A program made the position numbers and the translations under genes. This document shows, piece after piece, positions 1 through 6,995 of a stretch of 64,000 nt of DNA. Each line of letters begins with the position of its first letter. Position 1 is the first letter of the stretch. The notes beneath the pieces were generated by a model. The model had not been told where the DNA came from and ran no database searches. It saw only the letters and a list, made by a program, of their open reading frames with translations. This stretch comes from Pseudomonas graminis (GTDB lineage Bacteria > Pseudomonadota > Gammaproteobacteria > Pseudomonadales > Pseudomonadaceae), in assembly GCF_001705435.1 (NCBI RefSeq), contig NZ_MDEN01000057.1, forward strand, positions 153,771 through 217,770, written 5' to 3'.

Positions 1-153
1 CAGGTGCGGGCGATTCTCAAAGCGCAGGCCAGTCGCGAGGAGCGCTTGAGCCGGGCCGACGATGTAATCGTCAATGACCGTGACCCGGCCTGGCTGAAAA
101 GCGAGGTGGAGCGTCTGCATCACTTTTATTCAACTTTGCGTGGAGGCCAATGA
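1..153 (+). CDS. coaE: Dephospho-CoA kinase, C-terminal end (partial)
   Basis: This open frame enters from the left edge and ends at the TGA at 151-153, giving about 50 C-terminal residues. The sequence reads as the tail of CoaE, with the [17 protein letters not shown] helix. CoaE phosphorylates dephospho-CoA in the last step of coenzyme A synthesis. The P-loop and catalytic part lie outside the window, so the call rests on this tail and on position: the stop overlaps the yacG start by four bases, and coaE-yacG is a standard pair after the pilB-pilC-pilD genes in Pseudomonas. Confidence 0.85.
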   Translation, partial: QVRAILKAQASREERLSRADDVIVNDRDPAWLKSEVERLHHFYSTLRGGQ

Positions 154-356
154 TGAGCCAACCAATGACCGTCGATTGCCCAACCTGCGGAGCGCCCGTG
201 GAATGGACGCCGGAGAGTAAATTTCGGCCGTTCTGTTCGGACCGGTGCAAGCTGATCGACCTGGGCGCCTGGGCGTCGGAAGAACATGCGATTCCGGTGG
301 CGCCGGATGCTGAAGACGAGCTGTTTTCGGGTGACTTCGACCCTCGTCAACATTGA
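150..356 (+). CDS. yacG: DNA gyrase inhibitor YacG, zinc-binding
   Basis: A 68-residue protein with a four-cysteine zinc site (C10, C13, C29, C33 in CPTC and CSDRC contexts), followed by the conserved KLIDLGAW segment. YacG family proteins bind the GyrB C-terminal region and block DNA binding by gyrase in vitro (family knowledge). The start ATG overlaps the coaE stop in an ATGA junction, so the two are translationally coupled. The length fits the family (about 65 aa). The acidic C-terminus is typical of pseudomonad members. Confidence 0.95.
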   Translation: MMSQPMTVDCPTCGAPVEWTPESKFRPFCSDRCKLIDLGAWASEEHAIPVAPDAEDELFSGDFDPRQH

Positions 357-470
357 TCTAAGTGGGCAGCCACACAGGACGAACAACGCCAGTGCTGCCA
401 TATCTCCCAAGAGCTGAGAGCATCCCGCCAACAAAAGCGAGCGGCGAGCGGGATGACGTTTTGTGTAAGC

Positions 471-543
471 GTGCCTGCTCGCGAAGAGGCTGGTACATCC
501 GCTGGATATCCAGCAGTTCCAATGCCGTCTTCGTGAGCAAGCA
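471..543. repeat. REP-type inverted pair in the yacG-DUF1780 gap
   Basis: Two imperfect inverted copies of a fluorescens-type REP core: GTGCCTGCTCGCGAAGAGGC on the left, and its inverted relative ending in GTGAGCAAGCAC on the right. About 30 bp separate the cores. This is the only structure I see in the 298-bp gap 357-654; the rest holds no credible gene. Such pairs form hairpins at transcript ends and are moved by RAYT-type transposases (established for Pseudomonas REPs). Confidence 0.75.
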
Positions 544-654
544 CACTCCCACAATGGGCTTGCGGCGGTTTCTTGAGCCGATAAGCACCGCCCCGCCCAA
601 CTTTATCTCCGCTCCAGTATTTCTTATCCCCTCAGCAGCGTTAAGCTTGGCGCC

Positions 655-1284
655 ATGGATGACTCTGATTATCTGCGTCTTTTGACGAGCCAGGCCGAGC
701 AAGCCAATGCGTTTCTGTCCAATGCGCGCAAGTGGGAGCGCGAACGTTGGGTGTGCGAGCGGTTGCTGCAGGGCCTGAATATTCCCCATCGTACTGACGA
801 CTTCCTGCCTGCCGGGCAAGAGCCGCCGGACGTACTGTTTCGCGACGCGTGTTTTGAAGTGTTCTTTGTTCTGGATGAAGGCCGTCGGCTCAACGATGAG
901 TGGCGTGAAGAACTGCAACGTCGACGCAGCGCGTTTTCCCTCAGCCAACTGGTGCGGCGCGAAGCCAAACCCAAGCGCATTCCCGCTGCCGAGCTGCTCC
1001 GGCGCCTGGCACCCACGCTGCGCAAAAAGGCCCACAACTACAAAGAGCGTGGGCTGGATGTGGGCGAGCTGGACATCATTGCCTTCGCCAGCCTCAAGCG
1101 CGAGGTGCTCGACTTGAACAGCCACTTTCCGCCGCCCACCGAGTATTTGCGTCAGGGCTGGCGGTCACTCTCGCTGGTCGGGCCGACCTTCGCCCGGGTA
1201 TTGTTCGCCCATCCGGATGCCCCGGATTTCCTGCGGACCAATCTGGGCCGCAGCGTGGTGTTTGATGTAGGAATCAGTTTATGA
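655..1284 (+). CDS. DUF1780 family protein (putative endonuclease-like fold)
   Basis: A 209-residue protein I recognise as the pseudomonad DUF1780 family, which sits between yacG and a MOSC gene in P. aeruginosa. It opens with a helical segment rich in Glu and Arg. It then has the conserved stretch PPDVLFRDACFEVFFVLDEG, whose acidic spacing resembles a restriction-like nuclease core. A basic segment around residues 100-135 follows. No signal peptide or membrane segment is seen. The stop overlaps the next start by four bases (ATGA). Function is unknown; the nuclease resemblance is my inference only. Confidence 0.8.
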   Translation: MDDSDYLRLLTSQAEQANAFLSNARKWERERWVCERLLQGLNIPHRTDDFLPAGQEPPDVLFRDACFEVFFVLDEGRRLNDEWREELQRRRSAFSLSQLVRREAKPKRIPAAELLRRLAPTLRKKAHNYKERGLDVGELDIIAFASLKREVLDLNSHFPPPTEYLRQGWRSLSLVGPTFARVLFAHPDAPDFLRTNLGRSVVFDVGISL

Positions 1285-1820
1285 GCCCGTTGCAGGAATT
1301 GATCGCCGATGTACCCCAGCGCGGGCGTGTGCGCTGGATTGGCGTGCGCCCGGAATCCCGGGGCGAGATGGTTGAGCTGGACGCCGTGGAAGCCCGTCGC
1401 GAAGCAGGCCTGACGGGCGATCATGCCCGCCCCGGCCCGCGCAACGCTCGACAGGTGACGCTGATCCAGTGGGAGCACTTTGCAGTGGTCAGTTCGCTGA
1501 TGGGGCGGGCCGAGGACAATCCGGTGTTGCCCCAGGATTTGCGACGCAACATCGTGATCAGCGGCATCAACCTGTTCAGCCTGAAGAACCGACGTTTCCG
1601 CATCGGCCAGGCGATCTTCGAAACCACCGGCTGGTGCCAGCCCTGCGCGCGCCTTGAGCAACGCCTCGGCCACGGCATCTTTCAGGCCGTTCGCGGGCAT
1701 GGCGGAATCACCGCGCGGGTGATACAAAGCGGCATCGTGCGTCTGGACGACGTGTTGTGTATCGAGCCGATCGAACCGAGCGTCCATGACTTTAACGCAG
1801 CCAACAGCGCAGCCTCCTGA
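1281..1820 (+). CDS. MOSC domain protein
   Basis: A 179-residue single-domain MOSC protein. It has the conserved GLTGDHA turn (about residues 43-49), the PQDLRRNIVISGINL segment (about 84-98), and the cysteine pair C119/C122 in GWCQPC, where MOSC proteins carry their sulfur-bearing cysteine. MOSC proteins transfer sulfur or act on molybdenum-cofactor-linked or N-hydroxylated substrates (family knowledge). No partner domain is fused, so the substrate cannot be named. Translation is coupled to the DUF1780 gene by an ATGA overlap, and the gene ends the coaE-yacG run. Confidence 0.9.
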   Translation: MSPLQELIADVPQRGRVRWIGVRPESRGEMVELDAVEARREAGLTGDHARPGPRNARQVTLIQWEHFAVVSSLMGRAEDNPVLPQDLRRNIVISGINLFSLKNRRFRIGQAIFETTGWCQPCARLEQRLGHGIFQAVRGHGGITARVIQSGIVRLDDVLCIEPIEPSVHDFNAANSAAS

Positions 1821-2072
1821 TCCGGGTCAATGTTGATAAAGCGCCTCAAATGATCAGCTGCCTGAAACCTGCCGACCCAGCGCGTGTCGAAGCGTACATT
1901 CGAGCCCCCACCCCAAGTCGAGCGCTGGCCTTTTTGGCTTCGGCTGCTCCTTGTGGTGGTGCTCGGACCGGGCCCGTTGACCCGTTTGCTGAGCGATCTG
2001 ACGCTATGAGCTGCCTTGCGCTCGCGAGGATTTCGCTGACACAGAATTCCTTAAGCCTTATGAGATATCCCC

Positions 2073-3371
2073 ATGACCCATCGTATTGTGATTGTCGGCG
2101 GAGGCGCTGGCGGTCTGGAACTGGCTACCCGTCTGGGTAAAACCCTCGGCAAGAAAGGCAAGGCCAGCGTCACGCTGGTGGACGCCAATCTGACCCACAT
2201 CTGGAAACCGCTGCTGCACGAAGTGGCCGCCGGTTCGCTCAACTCTTATGAGGACGAACTGAACTACGTGGCGCAAGCCAAGTGGAACCATTTTCAGTTT
2301 CAGATGGGCCGCATGACCGGGCTGGACCGCGAGAACAAGCAGATCCACCTGGCCGAGACCCTCGACGAAAACGGCAATGCGCTGGTCCCGGCGCGCAGCC
2401 TGGATTACGACTCGCTGGTCATTTCCGTGGGCAGCACGACCAATGATTTCGGCACCAAAGGCGCGGCTGAGCACTGCCTTTTCCTCGACACGCGCAAGCA
2501 GGCCGAGCGCTTCCATCAGCAATTGCTGAATCGCTATTTGCAGGCCCACGCCAGCCAGAACGATGCGGCCGAAGAAATCAACGTCGCCATCGTCGGTGCC
2601 GGTGCGACCGGTGTCGAGCTGGCCGCAGAGCTGCACAACGCTGCGCACGAACTGGCGGCTTACGGGCTCGGCCAGATCAAGCCGGAAAACCTGCGCATCA
2701 CCGTGATCGAGGCCGGGCCGCGCGTCCTCCCCGCACTGCCGGAGCGTATTGGCGGCCCGGTACACAAGACGCTGGAGAAACTCGGCGTGACGGTGCTGAC
2801 CAACTCGGCGGTCAGCGAGGTGACGGCTGACAGCCTGGTGACTGCGACCGGTCAGGTGATTCCTGCAACGCTGAAGGTCTGGGCGGCGGGCATCCGCGCT
2901 CCGGCGTTTCTGGAGGGCATCGCCGGTCTTGAGACCAACCGCATCAATCAGCTGCAGGTGCGTCCGACGCTACAGACCACCCGCGACGACAGTATCTTCG
3001 CCTTCGGCGACTGCGCGGCCTGCCCGCAAAAAGGCACCGACCGCAATGTCCCGCCCCGTGCGCAAGCGGCGCATCAACAAGCGTCGTTGCTGGTGAAATC
3101 GCTGAAGCTGCGCATCGAGGGCGGCACGCTGCCCGAGTATCGCTATCAGGACTACGGCTCGCTGATCTCGCTGTCGAAGTTCTCGGCAGTCGGTAATCTG
3201 ATGGGGAATCTGACCGGCAGTGTCATGCTCGAAGGCTGGCTGGCGCGGATGTTCTACGTTTCGCTGTACCGCATGCACCAGATGGCACTCTACGGCATGT
3301 TCCGCACGTTGATGCTCATGCTGGGCAGCCGAATCGGCCGCGGCACCGAGCCACGGATGAAGCTGCACTAA
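2073..3371 (+). CDS. ndh: Type II NADH dehydrogenase
   Basis: A 432-residue flavoprotein with two dinucleotide-binding folds: IVGGGAGGLELA near the N-terminus for FAD, and VAIVGAGATGVELAAEL from about residue 171 for NADH. The C-terminal FAFGDCAAC segment contacts FAD. The amphipathic C-terminus (MLMLGSRIGRGTEP) is the expected membrane-anchoring part of NDH-2. It oxidises NADH and reduces quinone without pumping protons. No good Shine-Dalgarno sequence precedes the ATG, but this start gives the usual N-terminus directly before the FAD motif. It stands alone, with a GC-rich hairpin at 3387-3410 downstream. Confidence 0.94.
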   Translation: MTHRIVIVGGGAGGLELATRLGKTLGKKGKASVTLVDANLTHIWKPLLHEVAAGSLNSYEDELNYVAQAKWNHFQFQMGRMTGLDRENKQIHLAETLDENGNALVPARSLDYDSLVISVGSTTNDFGTKGAAEHCLFLDTRKQAERFHQQLLNRYLQAHASQNDAAEEINVAIVGAGATGVELAAELHNAAHELAAYGLGQIKPENLRITVIEAGPRVLPALPERIGGPVHKTLEKLGVTVLTNSAVSEVTADSLVTATGQVIPATLKVWAAGIRAPAFLEGIAGLETNRINQLQVRPTLQTTRDDSIFAFGDCAACPQKGTDRNVPPRAQAAHQQASLLVKSLKLRIEGGTLPEYRYQDYGSLISLSKFSAVGNLMGNLTGSVMLEGWLARMFYVSLYRMHQMALYGMFRTLMLMLGSRIGRGTEPRMKLH

Positions 3372-3386
3372 GGCTCAGTCCTACAG

Positions 3387-3410
3387 GTCCGCCGCGCCAG
3401 TGCGGCGGGC
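3387..3410 (+). terminator. GC-rich hairpin after ndh
   Basis: Arms CCGCCGC (3389-3395) and GCGGCGG (3402-3408) around a 6-nt loop, extendable by two G-C pairs. There is only a weak T-rich run after it. It lies between the convergent ndh and diguanylate cyclase genes, so it probably ends ndh transcription. Confidence 0.5.
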
Positions 3411-3473
3411 CTCATTCCTCGACATTCTGCACAACCTACCCCGCAACTCGTCTGCCACGAGCGCACGCCTGCG

Positions 3474-4874
3474 CTAAGGCATCACCTGCCCTTTGCCCAG
3501 ATGCTTGGCCTTGTACATCCAGCGGTCGGCTTCGCGCATGAGTTCGTCAGGAGCCTTGCCCGAGCCGGGTTCGTACATGGAAAAGCCGATACTGGCGTTG
3601 CAGCGAATGACATCGCCTTTGATCGTGAGGGGCTGTGCAATCGCGACGAGGAGTTTCTGAGCCACTTCGCGGGCCTCCTCCACACCCGGCGTGATGCCTT
3701 CCAGGATCACGATGAATTCATCACCGGCCAGCCGCACCAGGCTGTCAGTCCTGCGAATGCAGCTCTGCAAACGTGTGGAAACAGCGCGCAGCAGATCATC
3801 CCCGGCATCGTGCCCGTAACTGTCGTTGATGACTTTGAACCCATCCAGATCGATGAACATCAACGCCAGCTGCAACCTGGAGCGGTCGGCACGGGCCTGA
3901 GCGATCGGCAACAGCGAGTCCAGCGCGCGGCGATTGTGCAGGCCGGTCAGGGCGTCATGTCGGGCTTCCTGCTCAAGCTCTTTGCGCGCTTGAATGTTCT
4001 GAATGATGGAGATGAAATATTCCAGCTCTCCGGCTTCGGACAGCTTCTTCGTGACGCTCAGATTGACCCAGACCGAGCTGCCGTTTTTGCGCAGGTAGCG
4101 CTTCTCCATCTGGTAGCTGTTGATTTGGCCGACACTCAACTGATGCAGCATCTCAAGATCACTGTCCAGATCGTCGGGGTGAGTGATGTCCTGAAACGTC
4201 AGGTGCTTGAGCTCATCGGGTGCGTAGCCAAGGACGTCGCACAGCGCGGCGTTGACGCTGATCCAGCCACCATCCGGCGCAACCAGCGCAATGCCCACCG
4301 AGGCCAGCTCGAACATCGAGCGATAGCCTGCCTCGCTGGCCTGAAACATTGCTTCGGAGCGGTTCTTCTGAATCCGCGTCAGCATCAGGTTTTCCCGCAG
4401 CTGCATTTCGCGGCTGACGATCTCGGCCAGGTCGTGGAGGATGGACAGCTCGTCTGGGGTAAGGATTCTGGGCCGTGCGTCAATGGCGCAAAGCGTGCCC
4501 ACAGCGAAGCCCTGGCTGGTGCGTATGGGTACGCCGGCATAAAAGCGGACATGGGGATCGCCGGTGACCAGTTGGCTGTTGCAGAACCGCGCGTCCTCGA
4601 TGGCATCGGGCACCACAAGCTCGGTGGCCTCAAGGATGGCGTGCGCACAGAAAGCGAGCTCCCGCGGCAACTCGACAGCCTCAAGCCCCACTCGGGACTT
4701 GAACCACTGGCGGTCCTGATCCACCAGCGATATCAGGGCAATCGGCACGTTCAGCACTTGCGCCACCAGACGAGTGATCCGGTCCAGCGCGACCTCGGGT
4801 GGGGTGCCGAGTACTTCGAGAAGATGCAGCGCTTCAAGTCGCTGTTGCTCGAATGAAGGAGTTGGCGACTTCAT
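3474..4874 (-). CDS. GAF-PAS-GGDEF diguanylate cyclase with AGDEF signature
   Basis: A 466-residue cytosolic sensor. It has an N-terminal GAF domain (about residues 25-155), a PAS domain with a PAC segment (about 180-300) and a C-terminal GGDEF domain (about 305-465). It should make cyclic di-GMP from two GTP. The catalytic signature is AGDEF (about residues 380-384) rather than GGDEF. AGDEF variants have been found active in other bacteria. The product-inhibition I-site RRTD lies five residues upstream and is intact. There are no membrane segments, so the GAF/PAS pair likely reads a soluble ligand or redox state. It is monocistronic. Confidence 0.9.
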   Translation of the reverse strand: MKSPTPSFEQQRLEALHLLEVLGTPPEVALDRITRLVAQVLNVPIALISLVDQDRQWFKSRVGLEAVELPRELAFCAHAILEATELVVPDAIEDARFCNSQLVTGDPHVRFYAGVPIRTSQGFAVGTLCAIDARPRILTPDELSILHDLAEIVSREMQLRENLMLTRIQKNRSEAMFQASEAGYRSMFELASVGIALVAPDGGWISVNAALCDVLGYAPDELKHLTFQDITHPDDLDSDLEMLHQLSVGQINSYQMEKRYLRKNGSSVWVNLSVTKKLSEAGELEYFISIIQNIQARKELEQEARHDALTGLHNRRALDSLLPIAQARADRSRLQLALMFIDLDGFKVINDSYGHDAGDDLLRAVSTRLQSCIRRTDSLVRLAGDEFIVILEGITPGVEEAREVAQKLLVAIAQPLTIKGDVIRCNASIGFSMYEPGSGKAPDELMREADRWMYKAKHLGKGQVMP

Positions 4875-4996
4875 AACACGGCCGATCCTGAAAAGACTGC
4901 CTGAAGTCTATACCCGGCCTCATGAATCCGCACCGGAGCGACGTGTAAATAACTGACTTGGCCGTGGCAATTGATCACGCTATCAAAAAAGAAATT

Positions 4997-5013
4997 CTGT
5001 CACGCCTTGTCAT
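4997..5013 (+). promoter_or_regulatory. Possible degenerate Pho box before pstS
   Basis: Two imperfect direct repeats, CTGTCAC (4997-5003) and TTGTCAT (5007-5013), lie about 75 bp before the pstS start. They resemble the PhoB half-site CTGTCAT. The start-to-start distance is 10 rather than the canonical 11 bp, so this is a weak call. Confidence 0.35.
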
Positions 5014-5085
5014 AAAAACGTGCTGTTTGCTGTGATCCCATCAACGCATCTCACCCCGATGTCGCTCGATTACAGGAAGTCATCC

Positions 5086-6120
5086 ATGTCGCAGCTCTCC
5101 CGACTGATGCTGGCCGCAGGCCTTGGCATCGCGCTCAATCTATCCATGGCCGCTACGGCAGGCGCAGCGTCCGAGGTCACCGGCGCCGGCTCCACGTTCA
5201 TTTACCCGGTGCTGTACAAGTGGGCGACTGACTACAACCAGAAGACCCAGATCAAGGTTAACTACCAATACATCGGCTCTGGCGCAGGGATTGCGCTGAT
5301 CAAGGAAGGCGCCGTGGATTTCGGTGCGACCGACCGGCCGATGAGCTCGGCAGACCTGCAATCCTTCGGGCTGCAGCAGTTTCCCTCTGTGATCGGCGGC
5401 ATCGTACCGGTCATCAACATCGCTTCGATAAAACCCGGCACCCTGAAATTCACAGGCCCAGTGCTGGCCGACATCTACCTGGGGAAGATCAGCAAATGGA
5501 ATGACCCGGCCCTCGCCGCCCTGAACCCGGGCGTGAAATTGCCTGACGCGAAAATCAGCGTCGTGTACCGCTCGGATGATTCCGGCACCACGTTTAACTG
5601 GGTCAGCTATCTGGCGAAGGTCAGCCCGCAATGGAAGAGTCAGCTCGGGGCAGGCGCATCGGTGCACTGGCCGGTGGGCATGGGCAGCAAGGGCAGCGAG
5701 GGCGTGGCGACGTACGTGAAACAGGTGCCGAACTCGATCGGCTACGTCGAGTACGCCTACGTCAAACAGCAGAAGTTGAATTATGGGCTGTTGCAGAACG
5801 CTGCCGGCACGTTCGTGACGCCGAGCACCGAAAGCTTTCAGGCGGCAGCCGCGACGGCAGACTGGAAAAACGCGAAGGATTTTGACCTGTCGATGCTCGA
5901 CGCGCCGGGGGAAAACGCTTACCCGATCACCGCCGCGACGTTCATCGTGATGTACAGGCAACCCAAGGACGCTGATCGTCAGAAGACCGTCCAGGATTTC
6001 TTTCGCTGGACGCTGGAGAGCGGGCAGGAACACGCACGCTCTCTGGACTTCGCGCCGATCCCGGATGACCTGAAAAATCAGATCGAGGCGTACTGGGCTA
6101 ATCCGCCCAAGGCTCAGTGA
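5086..6120 (+). CDS. pstS: Phosphate ABC transporter periplasmic binding protein PstS
   Basis: A 344-residue protein with a Sec signal peptide (hydrophobic stretch to about residue 27, ending in ATAGA) and the PstS phosphate-binding opening TGAGSTFIYPVLYKW. Further family segments are GSGAGI, FGATDRPM and YRSDDSGTTFNW. It captures phosphate in the periplasm for PstCAB. The ATG at 5086 is chosen because it directly precedes a proper signal peptide and has AGGAAG upstream. An in-frame GTG at 5020 would add 22 unlikely residues. No pstC, pstA or pstB follows, so this is a stand-alone copy that must share a permease encoded elsewhere. Confidence 0.93.
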   Translation: MSQLSRLMLAAGLGIALNLSMAATAGAASEVTGAGSTFIYPVLYKWATDYNQKTQIKVNYQYIGSGAGIALIKEGAVDFGATDRPMSSADLQSFGLQQFPSVIGGIVPVINIASIKPGTLKFTGPVLADIYLGKISKWNDPALAALNPGVKLPDAKISVVYRSDDSGTTFNWVSYLAKVSPQWKSQLGAGASVHWPVGMGSKGSEGVATYVKQVPNSIGYVEYAYVKQQKLNYGLLQNAAGTFVTPSTESFQAAAATADWKNAKDFDLSMLDAPGENAYPITAATFIVMYRQPKDADRQKTVQDFFRWTLESGQEHARSLDFAPIPDDLKNQIEAYWANPPKAQ

Positions 6121-6132
6121 AAGCCAGAAACG

Positions 6133-6160
6133 AAAAAAGCGTCCCGAAGGACGCTTTTTT
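6133..6160. terminator. Bidirectional rho-independent terminator, pstS / tRNA cluster
   Basis: AAAAAAGCGTCC, a CGAA loop, then GGACGCTTTTTT. The stem is perfect, with an A-run on one side and a T-run on the other, so it can stop pstS from the left and the tRNA transcript from the right. Confidence 0.92.
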
Positions 6161-6222
6161 GTAGCTTCAGCGCGAGTGGCGTTGAAGCGGTATTTTCTGC
6201 CCGGATACTGCTTAGGCGAAAA

Positions 6223-6299
6223 TGGTCGGGGTAAGGGGATTCGAACTCCTGACATCCTGCTCCCAAAGCAGGCGCGCTACCGGACTGCGCTATACCCCG
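6223..6299 (-). tRNA. tRNA-Pro (anticodon TGG), copy 1
   Basis: A 77-nt cloverleaf. The CGGGGTA acceptor stem pairs with TACCCCG before the encoded ACCA end. The T-loop is GTTCGAATC. The anticodon loop TTTGGGA lies between CCTGC/GCAGG arms and reads TGG. It is the last gene of the reverse-strand tRNA cluster and is identical to the copy at 6475-6551. Confidence 0.97.
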
Positions 6300-6392
6300 G
6301 TGAAACATGAAAACACCCTAAGGCGTTTCCAGAGCGGGTGACGCGAATGGCGTCACTCCCTAAGATCCAACCCGATGAAGCCAGGTCAAAAA

Positions 6393-6468
6393 TGGTGGGT
6401 CGTGTGGGATTCGAACCTACGACCAATTGGTTAAAAGCCAACTGCTCTACCAACTGAGCTAACGACCC
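6393..6468 (-). tRNA. tRNA-Lys (anticodon TTT)
   Basis: A 76-nt cloverleaf. The acceptor GGGTCGT pairs with ACGACCC, then ACCA is encoded. The anticodon loop CTTTTAA reads TTT. It lies between the two identical proline tRNA genes. Confidence 0.97.
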
Positions 6469-6474
6469 AAATAA

Positions 6475-6551
6475 TGGTCGGGGTAAGGGGATTCGAACTC
6501 CTGACATCCTGCTCCCAAAGCAGGCGCGCTACCGGACTGCGCTATACCCCG
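6475..6551 (-). tRNA. tRNA-Pro (anticodon TGG), copy 2
   Basis: A 77-nt gene identical base for base to the copy at 6223-6299, including the encoded CCA. Only 6 nt separate it from tRNA-Lys. The Pro-Lys-Pro arrangement points to local duplication of tRNA-Pro. Confidence 0.97.
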
Positions 6552-6571
6552 ACGGTACTACCTCTTGAAAT

Positions 6572-6647
6572 TGGCTCCGTGACCAGGACTCGAACCTGGG
6601 ACCCAATGATTAACAGTCATTTGCTCTACCGACTGAGCTATCACGGA
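6572..6647 (-). tRNA. tRNA-Asn (anticodon GTT)
   Basis: A 76-nt cloverleaf. The acceptor TCCGTGA pairs with TCACGGA, with discriminator G and encoded CCA. The anticodon loop CTGTTAA reads GTT. It is first in the transcribed order Asn-Pro-Lys-Pro. Confidence 0.97.
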
Positions 6648-6942
6648 ACGATCTTTTCAAATCTATCAATTTCAGATGCAGCGTTTGACGCACTTCAACA
6701 CAACAAATTCAGTAATTTCGCACCAAACGAATCTGGCGTTTACCTCACTGAACCTACCGCATTTTCAGCCTCTTCGACCTGTCTGCATCGCTGCGTTCAC
6801 GTCTCTGAGGCGCGCTATTCTACATTTCCAGAAACACCTGTCAACCCTCTAAATTGCTTTCAAGACAATGATTTGCGAATTTTTTGCGGATCGCCCTCAA
6901 CCTCGCGAAAATCCTGCGCTCGGCGAATAAATCACCCCGCAT
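6648..6942. other. A/T-richer intergenic stretch upstream of the tRNA cluster
   Basis: About 300 bp between tRNA-Asn and the clpB terminator. It carries no convincing gene. It must hold the promoter of the tRNA cluster, reading leftward, but I cannot assign -35 and -10 boxes with confidence. Confidence 0.5.
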
Positions 6943-6970
6943 AAAAAAGGGCCCCCACCAGGAGAGCCCT
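6943..6970 (-). terminator. Rho-independent terminator of clpB
   Basis: On the reverse strand, AGGGCTCTCC and GGGGCCC form a stem followed by a run of six T. It starts about 25 nt after the clpB stop. Confidence 0.85.
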
Positions 6971-6995
6971 CTGCGCCTCTATATAGAAGTGCGGA

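Noticed and set aside
5020..5085. Upstream GTG start for pstS
   Set aside because: It would place 22 extra residues before an already complete signal peptide; the ATG at 5086 has its own AGGAAG site.
6223..6647. tRNA cluster as an integration site of a mobile element
   Set aside because: No integrase, no partial tRNA copy beyond the two full tRNA-Pro genes, and conserved housekeeping genes lie on both sides.
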